Positions 18,046-27,114 of a stretch of DNA of 64,000 nt are shown piece by piece. A program made the translations under genes and the position numbers. Position 1 is the stretch's first letter; the number at the start of each line of letters is the position of its first letter. Below the pieces are notes generated by a model. That model searched no databases. It was not told the DNA's origin and saw nothing but the letters and a program-made list of their open reading frames with translations. The DNA comes from Chryseobacterium geocarposphaerae. Lineage in GTDB: Bacteria > Bacteroidota > Bacteroidia > Flavobacteriales > Weeksellaceae. The stretch lies in the NCBI RefSeq assembly GCF_002797535.1, contig NZ_PGFD01000001.1, positions 1,426,001 to 1,490,000 of the forward strand, given 5' to 3'.

Positions 18046-19125
18046 ATGATTATTAAGAGACTTTCCCTGTACAATTTCAAAAACCATTCTGAGAAAAAAT
18101 TTGAATTTTCTCCGCAAATCAACTGTTTTGTGGGAAACAACGGTGTAGGGAAAACCAACATTCTGGATGCACTGCATTATCTTTCTGTGGGCAAAAGTTT
18201 TTTAGGCAACACAGATCTTAATAACATTCTGAAAGATGAAGATTTCTTCACCATTGATGCTGAGATCCAAAGTGAAGACAGTGAAGACAACATCAAAATC
18301 CTTCAGCCTAAAGAAGCAAAAAAAGTCATTAAAAAGAATGATAAAAGCTACGATAGAATGGCAGATCATATCGGATATTTGCCCAGTGTGATGATTTCTC
18401 CATATGATTCCAATTTAATTTCAGATTCAGGGGAAAGCAGAAGAAAATTCTTGGATTCCATGATTTCCCAAACAGATTCAGAATATCTTTTTGATTTAAT
18501 TCAATATCAAAAAGCGATTCAGCAGAGAAATGCCTTATTAAAATATTTCGCTAAAAATCGTGTCTGGGATAAAGATTCACTGGAAATTTATGATGATCCG
18601 ATTTCTAAATTCGGAACTAAGATTTTTGAAAAAAGACGGACTTTTGTTGAAAAGCTGAATCCTATCGTTCAGAATTTTTATCAAATTATTTCCGGCGGAA
18701 AAGAAACGGTTTCTGTTATCTATGAATCTCATTTACTAAACGATTCTTTTGAAAGCCTATTAAAGGAAAGTCTGGAAAGGGACAGAATGCTTACCTATAC
18801 ATCAAAAGGAATTCATAAAGACGACCTTTTGTTTGAAATGGATTCAGTATTGATCAAAAAAATCGGTTCACAGGGACAGCAGAAATCATTCTTAATTTCA
18901 TTAAAACTGGCACAAATGAGTCTGGTAAAGGAATTAACAAATAAAACTCCGATCCTTCTATTAGACGATATTTTTGATAAACTGGACGACCACAGGGTTT
19001 CTCAATTGATTGAGCTGGTAAACCGGGAGAATTTCGGACAGATTTTCATAACCGATACTCATAGAGAACGTACGGAAAGTGTGGTAAAAAAAATAAATGA
19101 GGAGAGTATAATTTTTGAGATATAA
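18046..19125 (+). CDS. recF: DNA replication/repair protein RecF
   Basis: A 359-residue SMC-like ATPase. It has the RecF opening IKRLSLYNFKNH, Walker A GNNGVGKTN (30-38), the signature region GSQGQQKSFLISLKLAQ near residue 285, and Walker B ILLLDDIFDKLDDHR near residue 305. The length is usual. RecF loads RecA at single-strand gaps through the RecFOR pathway. It follows the UbiA-like gene by 3 bases. In many Bacteroidota recF is followed directly by a DUF721 gene; here a four-helix-bundle gene intervenes. Confidence 0.95.
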   Translation: MIIKRLSLYNFKNHSEKKFEFSPQINCFVGNNGVGKTNILDALHYLSVGKSFLGNTDLNNILKDEDFFTIDAEIQSEDSEDNIKILQPKEAKKVIKKNDKSYDRMADHIGYLPSVMISPYDSNLISDSGESRRKFLDSMISQTDSEYLFDLIQYQKAIQQRNALLKYFAKNRVWDKDSLEIYDDPISKFGTKIFEKRRTFVEKLNPIVQNFYQIISGGKETVSVIYESHLLNDSFESLLKESLERDRMLTYTSKGIHKDDLLFEMDSVLIKKIGSQGQQKSFLISLKLAQMSLVKELTNKTPILLLDDIFDKLDDHRVSQLIELVNRENFGQIFITDTHRERTESVVKKINEESIIFEI

Positions 19126-19141
19126 TTGAAATGTTGCTTTC

Positions 19142-19656
19142 TAGGTTCGGGATTCGAGATACGAGTTTTTGATTGAGTATTCAATGTTGATCCACTATCA
19201 AATTTAGGAATAACAATAAACACAACTATGAGTTACAAAAATTTAGACATCTACAAAATGGCTTTTAATTTATTTATAAAAACGCATAAAGCCTCTTTTT
19301 TGCTTCCCAAATATGAATTACATGAATTAGGAAGTCAGTTAAGAAGATCTTCAGATTCAGTTATAACTAATATTGTGGAAGGATATGGAAGATCTCATTA
19401 TAAAAATGATTATTTCCGTTTTCTTGTATTCAGCCATGCTAGTAATGATGAAACGATATGTCATTTAGAGAAAATAATCATGTTATATCCTGAATTTTCG
19501 TCAGAATTTGAAGTTTTAAAAACAGAATATAATTCTTTAGGAGGAAAGATAAACAATTATAAAAAATGGGTAAAAGAAAACTGGAATGAAAATAACGCTT
19601 AAGTTATTGTAAAACTTATAACCCGAATCTCAAAACCCGAAACACGTATCTCATTT
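19142..19656. repeat. Repeat-flanked insert carrying the four-helix-bundle gene
   Basis: Copies of a short repeat lie on both sides of the four-helix gene. At 19144-19169 the sequence reads GGTTCGGGATTCGAGATACG and onward. At 19620-19654 the complementary strand carries GAGATACGTGTTTCGGG and a second GAGATTCGGGT. The copies are imperfect and inverted relative to each other. The insert splits the usual recF-DUF721 neighbourhood. Its mobility is inferred from this layout only. Confidence 0.55.
19228..19602 (+). CDS. Four-helix-bundle protein (23S rRNA IVS-protein-like)
   Basis: A 124-residue protein of the four-helix-bundle family related to proteins encoded in 23S rRNA intervening sequences and to the Avd protein of diversity-generating retroelements. 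Recognisable blocks are YKNLDIYKMAFNL, ELHELGSQLRRSSDSVITNIVEGYGR and FLVFSHASNDETICHLEK. Its function in the chromosome is unknown; homologues are basic oligomers that can bind nucleic acid. It is flanked by inverted short repeats and lies between recF and DUF721, which suggests it arrived as a unit. No reverse transcriptase or template repeat is nearby. Confidence 0.88.
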   Translation: MSYKNLDIYKMAFNLFIKTHKASFLLPKYELHELGSQLRRSSDSVITNIVEGYGRSHYKNDYFRFLVFSHASNDETICHLEKIIMLYPEFSSEFEVLKTEYNSLGGKINNYKKWVKENWNENNA

Positions 19657-19950
19657 ATGAAGAAAAAAAAACGCGAATACCAATCCTCAGAACTTGTAAA
19701 ATCTTTTGCAAGAATTCACGGTTTTGAAAGCAAACTGGTTGCTTTTGAAATTAAGGATTTTTTGGAAGAATACCTTGATGAAAGCCTTTTCCGTGAAATA
19801 AAAAGTGTGAATATTGAAGACCGCTGTGTAATCATAGAAATCAATTCACCTTTATTAAAACATGATTTTCAGCTTCGCAAAAGCTTTTTTCTGAAAAAAT
19901 TCCAGGCTCAGTTTGGGGAAGATAAATTTAATGATCTTCAGATTTTGTAA
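19657..19950 (+). CDS. DUF721 (DciA-like) family protein
   Basis: A 97-residue basic protein of the DUF721 family, related to the DciA helicase-operator proteins. It begins KKKKREYQSSELVKSFARIHGFESKLVAFEIKDF and has the central block VIIEINSPLLKHDFQLRKSFFLKKFQ. DciA proteins help load the replicative helicase in bacteria that lack DnaC, so the location after recF fits a replication/repair group. Its last 23 bases overlap the convergent PF10136 gene. Confidence 0.85.
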   Translation: MKKKKREYQSSELVKSFARIHGFESKLVAFEIKDFLEEYLDESLFREIKSVNIEDRCVIIEINSPLLKHDFQLRKSFFLKKFQAQFGEDKFNDLQIL

Positions 19951-21955
19951 TCGTACTATTTCTTAAATCATCTGCTCTCTGATCTAATTTTGAGCGTAAC
20001 GGGATAAAGAACCTCAACGGATTTTTCAAAAAGTATCTGAAAATTTCTTTATAAATTTCACTTACCTGACCAAAGTTTAATTTTCTGGATCTAAACGCTA
20101 AAAACATTGACAGTGTGAAACTTACCAGAAAGTTAAAGAATCCAATAAGAAAAACCGTAACAAAGGAAATCCAGAATGTATAAGAATCTACTGAAAAGTC
20201 CTTTCCGTAAAGACCTAAAGCAAAGTTTCCGGCTGCAAAGGTAATGTGGCGAATATCCAAGTCTAATCCTAAAAATAATCCAACCGGAGCAGTTGCGCCT
20301 AAAAATACCCCGAACCAGAAATTAGATATAATTCCCGGCCAGTTTTTAGCATAATATTTTGAAAGACCTTTAGCAAATTTTTTTCCAAAGAATTTTCTGA
20401 TGGACAGGTTTTTGGCAATACGTTCAGGAATCTGATAAAAAACAGAATTGTTCCCGATATTTCCGGAAATAATCCCCGAAATAAAAAGATAAAATCCGGC
20501 AATACTTGCATGCAGAATTGCTTTTGACTTAAACGGATCCAGATCTTTCAGCAGTTTATCTGCTCTGTCTACCGCCATATTCTGAGAGGTAAAAACATCT
20601 AACCCATAAATGATAGCCAGTGCAATAGGAAAAGAAAGCAAAACATTACCTACAAAAGCAATAAACTGACTTCTGAACAGTTGAGAAACAAGGTGGGCAA
20701 ATTCTGTATTATTTCTGGTTCCTCCACCTTCTTCCGAAAGCACTTTGGTCATTGTTGCCGCCGTCATGGCAGGCTGCTTGGTTGCCAGTGTGAATCCCAT
20801 CAGATAAATCATGATAAATCCCATTGCATAATTCATTGAGTATAAAAAAGCATGGAAAAAATCACTTCCCGGAAAGTATCCGTAAAGCATTTTTAATACA
20901 CACAAAGCTCCTACAATAATCCCTCCTCCACTGGCTTTATAGAACATTTTCATATATTCTTTCCGGGAAGAAGTAATGTAATGACTTCCTGTTTCCGCTG
21001 TGTGATTGGTGATAAGATGAGAAATCAGCCTTGTACTGTCATTGACAAGCTCAGAAATATTATTTTTATGAGATTTATACCTTATAATATTGAATATCAG
21101 TTGTTTTGAATTGATAAAAACATCTTTATCTTCATCAATGACCAGCAACTGAACTATTTCATAAATTCTATTGGTCTGCTGACGAATCTTCAGTAAAGAC
21201 TGATTAATTTTACCCGAAATACCATATTTTGCCGAGTTTTTAAAGGCAATCGTTACAAATTCCAGACATTGTTCTGCGTAGATTTTTATCTGCTTATATC
21301 GGCTGTCTTTGGAATGAAGCTGTAATTCCGGATTATTATCAAGTTCTTCAGCAAGCCCTTCCAATTCATTTTGCAACGCCAAAAAAGGATTATCAAAATT
21401 CCTATATTCCGGTGCCATTCTTACCACCTCAACTTCCATTGCCATTCCTGTAGCACGCCAAGAAAGGATATTCATGGCAAAGATCAGCTCTTTTTTGACT
21501 ACGGATTTGGTAATAAAATCTGAAGCTCCAAGAAGTTTTAAAAACTCATCTACTTCATTTTCGGGAAGATTATGGAAAAACTTAAGATCTTTTTGTGGGC
21601 TTAAACTTACATTATCAATCATATACCACACCGTATTTTCATTTTCTACAGGTGGCAGTACTTTATTTAAGATTCGCTTTTTAAGCTCAGGAAAAAAGGA
21701 GTTTTCGGATAGAATATTCGCTTCTGTTAGCGATAAATTAAAAGGTCTTCCTTTAAAGATATTATGAATATAATATTTAAAATTTTCAGTAACCTGAGAA
21801 TTGCTTTTAAAAAAATTGAGTACATCTGTAAAGTCTGCCCTTTTAATACTCTCCAAGAAATCTGCAAATGGTTCTAGAGAGAGGGTTTCGTTCTTAAAGG
21901 AAAAATATTTTTTAAGAACAGACTCAAAGTTTGTGCTGGAATTAAAAAGCTTCAT
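19928..21955 (-). CDS. PF10136 membrane protein (annotated as site-specific recombinase)
   Basis: A 675-residue protein of the PF10136 family, named site-specific recombinase after the gonococcal gcr gene, although it has no known recombinase fold. The first 320 residues are soluble and helical. The remainder carries about six to eight membrane helices with FYKASGGGIIVGALCVLKM, GFTLATKQPAMTAATMTKVL and ISGIISGNIGNNSVFYQIPERIA. The ATG at 21955 was chosen; an upstream extension of 19 residues has no support. Its 3' end overlaps the DUF721 gene by 23 bases on the opposite strand. The real role is unknown and is probably membrane-linked. Confidence 0.8.
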   Translation of the reverse strand: MKLFNSSTNFESVLKKYFSFKNETLSLEPFADFLESIKRADFTDVLNFFKSNSQVTENFKYYIHNIFKGRPFNLSLTEANILSENSFFPELKKRILNKVLPPVENENTVWYMIDNVSLSPQKDLKFFHNLPENEVDEFLKLLGASDFITKSVVKKELIFAMNILSWRATGMAMEVEVVRMAPEYRNFDNPFLALQNELEGLAEELDNNPELQLHSKDSRYKQIKIYAEQCLEFVTIAFKNSAKYGISGKINQSLLKIRQQTNRIYEIVQLLVIDEDKDVFINSKQLIFNIIRYKSHKNNISELVNDSTRLISHLITNHTAETGSHYITSSRKEYMKMFYKASGGGIIVGALCVLKMLYGYFPGSDFFHAFLYSMNYAMGFIMIYLMGFTLATKQPAMTAATMTKVLSEEGGGTRNNTEFAHLVSQLFRSQFIAFVGNVLLSFPIALAIIYGLDVFTSQNMAVDRADKLLKDLDPFKSKAILHASIAGFYLFISGIISGNIGNNSVFYQIPERIAKNLSIRKFFGKKFAKGLSKYYAKNWPGIISNFWFGVFLGATAPVGLFLGLDLDIRHITFAAGNFALGLYGKDFSVDSYTFWISFVTVFLIGFFNFLVSFTLSMFLAFRSRKLNFGQVSEIYKEIFRYFLKNPLRFFIPLRSKLDQRADDLRNSTITKSEDH

Positions 21956-22006
21956 CACTACAAAGATACTAAACTTGTTTAAACTTCTTAATAACAATAA
22001 AAAGAT

Positions 22007-22032
22007 ACCCAACTTAAATTCTTAAGCTGGGT
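22007..22032 (-). terminator. Rho-independent terminator after mtgA
   Basis: On the minus strand ACCCAGCTTAAG pairs with CTTAAGTTGGGT (stem mismatch near the centre), followed by ATCTTTTTATTG. It lies 14 bases after the mtgA stop and just upstream of the PF10136 start. Confidence 0.75.
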
Positions 22033-22045
22033 TAAATTTTCGCTT

Positions 22046-22690
22046 TTATTTCAGACTTACATTCCTCATCTGTCTCATGATCCAGTTATGCTTTCTGGTC
22101 AGATATGGCGAAGGATTTTTGGGATCATATTTTTTGGGATTAGGTAAAACAGCGGCAATCCAGGCTGCTTCAGAAGTTGTAAGATCTTTGGATGATTTTC
22201 CAAAATAATATTTTGAAGCGGCTTCTATTCCAAATACCCCCTGTCCCATTTCAATAGAATTCAGATATCTTTCTAAAATGATATCCTTACCCCAAACTTT
22301 TTCGATAATAAAGGTATAGACTGCTTCCAATCCTTTTCTCAACCAGCTTCTTCCCTGCCAGAGAAAAATATTTTTTGCTGTTTGCTGCGAAATCGTACTG
22401 CCACCTCTTATTCTTTTTCCTTTCTCATTATGCTTCATTGCCTTTTCAATGGCAGAATAGTCGAACCCATCATGCATAAAAAACTTTTGATCTTCGGATG
22501 CAATGACGGCTTTCTTTACTTTGTCTCCCATTTCATCATAAGAAACATAATCTCTTTGAAGTTTTCCATACTCAAAAAGTCCTCCGATCTGTGTAATGGT
22601 AATTGGTGGGTTGAAAAATCTTCCCCAAACAATAAATAAAACATTCAGAATAAGGATTATAAAAATAATCCGCTTAATTTTTTTCCACAT
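22046..22690 (-). CDS. mtgA: Monofunctional biosynthetic peptidoglycan transglycosylase
   Basis: A 214-residue GT51 glycosyltransferase that polymerises lipid II into glycan strands. An N-terminal membrane anchor (residues 7-23) is followed by the GT51 motifs: catalytic Glu66 in ASEDQKFFMHDGFD, RGGSTISQQTAKNIFLW (residues 95-111) and the later ILERYLNSIEMGQGVFGIEAASKYYFGK. There is no penicillin-binding transpeptidase domain, so it is the monofunctional type. It has its own terminator and stands 42 bases from the upstream binding-protein gene. Confidence 0.95.
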   Translation of the reverse strand: MWKKIKRIIFIILILNVLFIVWGRFFNPPITITQIGGLFEYGKLQRDYVSYDEMGDKVKKAVIASEDQKFFMHDGFDYSAIEKAMKHNEKGKRIRGGSTISQQTAKNIFLWQGRSWLRKGLEAVYTFIIEKVWGKDIILERYLNSIEMGQGVFGIEAASKYYFGKSSKDLTTSEAAWIAAVLPNPKKYDPKNPSPYLTRKHNWIMRQMRNVSLK

Positions 22691-22732
22691 AAGTTCTAAA
22701 AAAGAGACACAAAAATAAATAAATCCTTCAAG

Positions 22733-23779
22733 TTATTTTACTTCTTTCATATAAGTAAGCTGATAATCTGGTAATAATTCCGGATGAAAAATTTTAATAT
22801 AATCTTTCAGTACCCAATCTGCTCTTACAATACCGCTTTCGAAGAAGTCGTTAGCTTTTTCTTTTTCTCTGCCTCCAATTCCGTAGACATAACCTTTATT
22901 AAAAACATTCAGTTTACCATAAAACGGATTCATATTCAGCATCTCTTTTTTAGAGATATGGTTTCCTGCATTTACCCAGTACTTCACGCTTTTAGCTTTT
23001 GAAAACACTTCCTCAAAGCTCATTGGTACGGCTTTCTCTTCTGTATTGTTATTCAGAATATATTGAGCATTCGCATCTGAAATATAATTAGCTACCGATG
23101 TTTTCCCTCCCGGCAGATACCAAACATCACCGTACATTTCATTCGCCAGAACCAAAGGCTTTTCTTTTGCTTTTAAAGCTAATTTTCTGAGCTCATTATA
23201 ATTTTTTTCTATTTCGGTGTATTCGGCCTCCGCTTTTTTATCAATTCCGAAAAGCTTTCCAAAAAGCTTTAAATAAGCAGTTTTTTCCAATGGTTTCTGT
23301 TCCTTATACTCATCCAGGAAAATCACCTGAATCCCATTGTTTTTCAATAATTGATAAGTATTGTCAAAGCTGGCAATATGATTGGTAAAAATCGCGTCCG
23401 GTTTTAGAGATATAATCTTTTCCACATCATATTTCTGTTCATTTCCTACATTCTGTATACTTCCCCTTTTTATTTTCCCTTGAATTTTTTCAGAAAAAAT
23501 ATATTCCGGACTGGATACCCCAATAATCAAATCTTCAGCTCCGAGTTCCGAAATATAGCCTGCCATACTTGCATTTAACAAAATCACCTTCTTAAAAGGA
23601 ATCTGATTTTTCTTAAAATCGTAGGTGAAATTTCCCGATTTTAGTTTTAAAGCCTCTCCGGTTTCATTGTATTGTACATATTCTGATACAGAAATCCATT
23701 GTGAGGATGAAATTTTTGATTCTCTTTTACAAGAGATTAGCGCACAAATGGCCAATATTAGAAAAATTCTTGATTTCAT
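22733..23779 (-). CDS. ABC transporter substrate-binding lipoprotein (BtuF/FhuD-like)
   Basis: A 348-residue lipoprotein (lipobox ALISC, Cys17) with the PF01497 periplasmic-binding fold for cobalamin or iron-siderophore complexes. The blocks KKVILLNASMAGYISELGAEDLIIGVSS, VEKIISLKPDAIFTN, NNGIQVIFLDEY and DVWYLPGGKTSVANYISDANA follow the family order. No permease or ATPase genes are adjacent, so its transporter partners would lie elsewhere. The ligand cannot be told from sequence. Its start codon lies only 60 bases from the divergent tRNA-Arg gene. Confidence 0.85.
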   Translation of the reverse strand: MKSRIFLILAICALISCKRESKISSSQWISVSEYVQYNETGEALKLKSGNFTYDFKKNQIPFKKVILLNASMAGYISELGAEDLIIGVSSPEYIFSEKIQGKIKRGSIQNVGNEQKYDVEKIISLKPDAIFTNHIASFDNTYQLLKNNGIQVIFLDEYKEQKPLEKTAYLKLFGKLFGIDKKAEAEYTEIEKNYNELRKLALKAKEKPLVLANEMYGDVWYLPGGKTSVANYISDANAQYILNNNTEEKAVPMSFEEVFSKAKSVKYWVNAGNHISKKEMLNMNPFYGKLNVFNKGYVYGIGGREKEKANDFFESGIVRADWVLKDYIKIFHPELLPDYQLTYMKEVK

Positions 23780-23803
23780 CTTTCAAAGAAAAGAAAAAAG
23801 CAC

Positions 23804-23811
23804 TATATTTG
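23804..23811 (+). promoter_or_regulatory. -7 box of the tRNA-Arg gene
   Basis: TATATTTG fits the TAnnTTTG consensus of Bacteroidota promoters and lies 28 bases before the tRNA 5' end. The -33 element is not clear-cut. Confidence 0.55.
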
Positions 23812-23838
23812 CAAACCTTTAAACAACAAGGAAACAAC

Positions 23839-23912
23839 GGCCTCGTGGCGCAACTGAATAGCGCATCTGATTACGGCTCAGAAGGTTACAGGTTTGAATC
23901 CTGTCGAGGTCA
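23839..23912 (+). tRNA. tRNA-Arg (ACG)
   Basis: A complete 74-base cloverleaf. The acceptor GGCCTCG pairs with CGAGGTC (one G-T pair), the D arm GCGC/GCGC is intact, the anticodon stem TCTGA/TCAGA encloses TTACGGC with anticodon ACG, and the T arm ACAGG/CCTGT encloses TTTGAAT. The discriminator base is A and CCA is not encoded. ACG reads CGU arginine codons after A34 deamination. The 3' half overlaps the end of a serine recombinase gene on the opposite strand, so this tRNA is the probable integration target. Confidence 0.95.
23878..23912. other. Candidate attachment site in the tRNA-Arg 3' half
   Basis: The recombinase reading frame enters the tRNA at its 3' end and stops at 23878, so one junction of an integrated element probably lies at or near the tRNA 3' end. 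A second copy of the tRNA 3' segment would mark the other end. I found none in the window by eye, so the element's far end is unknown. Confidence 0.45.
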
Positions 23913-25449
23913 CAAGACGGGGATTAAGATTTTTCAAATTTTGATCCCCTCTTTTTTTCTCACCTAATTCCTTCTTAATCAAGAAAATACTTTTAGCAAA
24001 ACTATTCATTTTAGCGGTTCGAAAACTACTTCCGTCAAAAGTTAACTTTTCAGGAAATATCGAACCAACAATCGCGCGTTTATCAATCAGATTGGCATTT
24101 CTATAACGATCTGCTACATTTGTTACAGCATGTAATGCCAAAGAAAGTTTTGTTTCAATTTCACTCTCTGGGCTTTTCTTTATCAAACCTAACTTTTCTT
24201 TTAATTCGTCCAGTTCACTCTTATACCTATTCTTAATGTCTCTAAAATCATCCTCATCGATTTTATCAGATAAAAACATATCTCTTGCTTTTGAGATTCT
24301 TTCATTTAGAGAGTTGATTCTATTTGTAATAGTAGATCTTTCATCTTTTATCGTTGATGAAACACTTTTGAAATTATGTAGAATTATCGTATTTAAAATT
24401 TTTCTAATACCAGGCTGAAACTCATATTTTGAAAGTTCACTTTCAAATAGTTCATTAACTAAATCAGAATTATGTCTAAATCCACAGGCAGAACTGCAAT
24501 GATAGTAGTAGTAATGCTTTTTTCTTCCTTTTGAACCGCTCGCAGTAAGATTGTTCCCACATTTAGGACAGAGCAAAATTCCTCGCAAAGGGTATCTTTC
24601 ATCATTAATTGCTTTTTCTCCTGGCAACCTCAGGTCCTTGGTCCCTTTTCGCCGTAAAACATTTTGAACCTTCATAAAGAGCTCTTCTGATATTAACGGC
24701 TCGTGTTTTCCCTGCACTATTTTCTCCTCTTCTTTTCCATTAGCACGTAATAATAACTTCCCACAATAAGCTACATTCTTTAAAGCTTCCATAAAAGCAT
24801 TTAAAGAAATATTCTTCCCATCACGTTTGTTCATTTCAACACGCACTATAGCTGTAGGTAAATGACCTTTGGCCACTTGTTTAAATGCCCATATTATATT
24901 AGAAGCTTCCGGCTCCTTTATAGCAACGTATTTCCTTCCATCTTCTGTGCATTTATTAATATAGCCATAAGGAGCAATTCCCATCATTCTACCTTCCTTT
25001 ATAGCTCTCCTCATACCATTTGTTACATTCAAGGCTATTCGATCGTTTTCAACTTCAGGTGTAGATAAGTAAATTGCTAACAACACCTTATTTTCAGGGA
25101 TGCTCAAATCCAAAGATTGCTCAATGGCCTGAGGAGTGATATTTTTCTTTTTAAGATGACCGATCATGTGATATGCGTCGCTTGTATTTCTATTAAATCT
25201 GTCCCATTTTGTAAAAAGCAACAACCGTCCTTCTTTCTCTGCTTTCCTCCTGCTAAATTCAAGGATATATTTTTTCCATTCAGGACGTTCAAAAGACTTT
25301 GCTGAATGATCTTCAAAAATCACCTTACCAATTGTTAATCCGGATCGAAAGCAATGACTGCGCAGCCTCTCCTCTTGATCTCTTTGTGAATACCCTTTAT
25401 CCGCCTGTTCATCTGTGGAAACCCGTATATACAAATCAGCAATAGTCAT
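23878..25449 (-). CDS. Large serine recombinase / integrase
   Basis: A 523-residue large serine recombinase. The catalytic domain begins YIRVSTDEQ with nucleophile Ser11 and continues to about residue 150. A recombinase domain follows (APYGYINK at 159-166 onward), then a zinc ribbon with cysteines 294, 297, 318 and 322, and a coiled coil near 370-430. Such enzymes integrate and excise mobile elements between att sites. The last 11 residues (VTSTGFKPVTF) are encoded by the antisense strand of the tRNA-Arg gene, so the protein's end is supplied by the integration site. A small basic gene lies 99 bases upstream. Confidence 0.93.
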   Translation of the reverse strand: MTIADLYIRVSTDEQADKGYSQRDQEERLRSHCFRSGLTIGKVIFEDHSAKSFERPEWKKYILEFSRRKAEKEGRLLLFTKWDRFNRNTSDAYHMIGHLKKKNITPQAIEQSLDLSIPENKVLLAIYLSTPEVENDRIALNVTNGMRRAIKEGRMMGIAPYGYINKCTEDGRKYVAIKEPEASNIIWAFKQVAKGHLPTAIVRVEMNKRDGKNISLNAFMEALKNVAYCGKLLLRANGKEEEKIVQGKHEPLISEELFMKVQNVLRRKGTKDLRLPGEKAINDERYPLRGILLCPKCGNNLTASGSKGRKKHYYYYHCSSACGFRHNSDLVNELFESELSKYEFQPGIRKILNTIILHNFKSVSSTIKDERSTITNRINSLNERISKARDMFLSDKIDEDDFRDIKNRYKSELDELKEKLGLIKKSPESEIETKLSLALHAVTNVADRYRNANLIDKRAIVGSIFPEKLTFDGSSFRTAKMNSFAKSIFLIKKELGEKKRGDQNLKNLNPRLVTSTGFKPVTF

Positions 25450-25548
25450 AATGGAAAAAATTTAAAATTGGAAATCAATATAAAATCAAACGACACTGTA
25501 ATAAATTGATTATTAAAGCATTTTAGAAAACTAAATTACAAAAAAGAT

Positions 25549-25776
25549 TTATTTAGCAGAGAAAACCTCTTTCAAAGTTATTTTTACTATAATGTTCAGA
25601 AACTGCATTAGCTCAGTTACCTCTTCGTTAGTTAAATCAAAACCCGAATCTATCAACATTTTCTCTGACTGCTCCAATGTCAACTCTTCAAATTTCATAA
25701 TAGGTTCCAGCTCAAATTTTTCTGTGCAGTCTCCTTTATGATTTTTTAAAGATTTTTTCCTTTTGTTAGCAGCCAT
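25549..25776 (-). CDS. Small hypothetical protein upstream of the recombinase
   Basis: A 75-residue protein starting at an ATG (MAANKRKKSLKNHKGDC) with a basic N-terminus and an acidic, helical C-terminal part (TLEQSEKMLIDSGFDLTNEEVTELMQFLNIIVKITL). A longer frame upstream lacks support. No named family is recognised. The position directly upstream of the serine recombinase on the same strand suggests an accessory gene of the same element. Confidence 0.6.
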   Translation of the reverse strand: MAANKRKKSLKNHKGDCTEKFELEPIMKFEELTLEQSEKMLIDSGFDLTNEEVTELMQFLNIIVKITLKEVFSAK

Positions 25777-26735
25777 CTTATATATTCTAAAAACAGAAAT
25801 GAATATATTCAGCTGGTAATAAAATGGATGTTGAATCTTGTGCAAAGGGGTAATTTGACCTATAGTTTCCTATTCACTATAAAAGAGAGGGTTAAAAGGA
25901 TTAAGAAAATCTGTCACGGAGAGAGAAGGAGTCCTGTCCGAACTATTTTTACCAATTTTATCCTTCTTTGAAAATATTAAATAAGCTTCATCTTTCAGCA
26001 AGCTAACAAAAAATTATTAGGAACATACAAATTGCAAGTAAAAATGCATTAAGACAATATTAGTACACAAAACCTACAGGATATTGTCACAGCTAAAACG
26101 GCTTTCACGCTGGAGAATTGAATAAAAGCCATGTACTTTCAGTTCATGGCTAAAACTTTTTACTCATTGTTCTGTATCAGCAGAAATAGTAATCTAATAA
26201 TATTGACGATTGTTTCACGATAACCGATGTTAATATATTTCTGATTTTTATTTCTACTGTGGGATAATGTTCTGCGACCGTATACTGGCATTCATTTCTT
26301 CTGAATGATCCTGTGGACAAACTTAAATTATTATTTGTATATGTACGGATTCAACATAAAGTGGAGACTTCTTGGAAAAATGTATTTCGAAGCACTAAAA
26401 CTATTTTGCCTATGATCAAATTGACTAAGGTTTGCTCTATAATAAATTTCATATATTTTACTGTTTAAAGTATGTCCGGATCCTGTATGAATTGGTACTC
26501 TCTCATATTCATTGATATTCTGTAATTTTAAATCTATCAATAACAAATATAAATCCTGAGGTACTAAGAAATTGGAATTGAGATCAACTTCGCTCAACGA
26601 CTGCCGTTGTCTATATTTTGAGCTCCCAAGTTATAGGTATATAAAATTTGCAACTTAATGAAAAGATATATAAGTTTAATTTGTAAATATATCTGCCTAA
26701 ATTGATTTTTTAATTTTTAGTACTAAATCGAAAAA
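25777..26735. other. Gene-poor spacer after the recombinase module
   Basis: This is nearly 1 kb without a convincing gene. One frame of 88 codons (26331-26597, minus) has only a TTG start and no family resemblance. No tRNA fragment matching tRNA-Arg was seen. It may be decayed element sequence. Confidence 0.5.
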
Positions 26736-26759
26736 ACCTCTTACAATAAGCAAGAGGTA
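26736..26759 (-). terminator. Rho-independent terminator after the cold-shock gene
   Basis: On the minus strand ACCTCTT pairs with AAGAGGT across a 10-base loop and is followed by TTTTTC. It is about 110 bases after the cold-shock stop codon. Confidence 0.65.
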
Positions 26760-26869
26760 AATGAACATACTGGAAAATAAAAATAATATACGCATGTTTG
26801 TTCAAACAATATATTCAAACTAATAAAACGAAGTCCATTTTATTTTTTAAATTCTAAAAAAGGTTTAAA

Positions 26870-27064
26870 TTATGCTAATTTTACGTTGATTGCATTCAAC
26901 CCTTTGTCACTTTCTACTATATCAAAAGTTACTTTATCATTTTCACGGATCATTTTTGTGCTTAATCCTGAAGAATGTACAAATATATCTTTCCCCCCAT
27001 CTGAAGGAGAAATGAATCCGAAGCCTTTTAATTCATTGAAAAATTTTACTGTGCCTTGTTGCAT
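26870..27064 (-). CDS. Cold-shock domain protein (CspA family)
   Basis: A 64-residue single cold-shock domain beginning QQGTVKFFNELKGFGFISP, with RNP1 (KGFGFI) and RNP2 (DIFVH) intact. It binds single-stranded RNA and DNA and melts secondary structure. It is slightly shorter than E. coli CspA at the C-terminus. A DEAD-box helicase gene lies upstream on the same strand with 50 bases between them, a pairing seen in cold-response sets. Confidence 0.95.
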   Translation of the reverse strand: MQQGTVKFFNELKGFGFISPSDGGKDIFVHSSGLSTKMIRENDKVTFDIVESDKGLNAINVKLA

Positions 27065-27114
27065 TGTAATTATTATTAAAATTATATATTATTATCTGTA
27101 AATAGTTACAGATT

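Noticed and set aside
19928..21955. True site-specific recombinase
   Set aside because: The family name is historical; the protein has several membrane helices and no serine or tyrosine recombinase motifs.
26331..26597. 88-codon minus frame
   Set aside because: It starts only at TTG, has no family resemblance and lies in a decayed-looking spacer.
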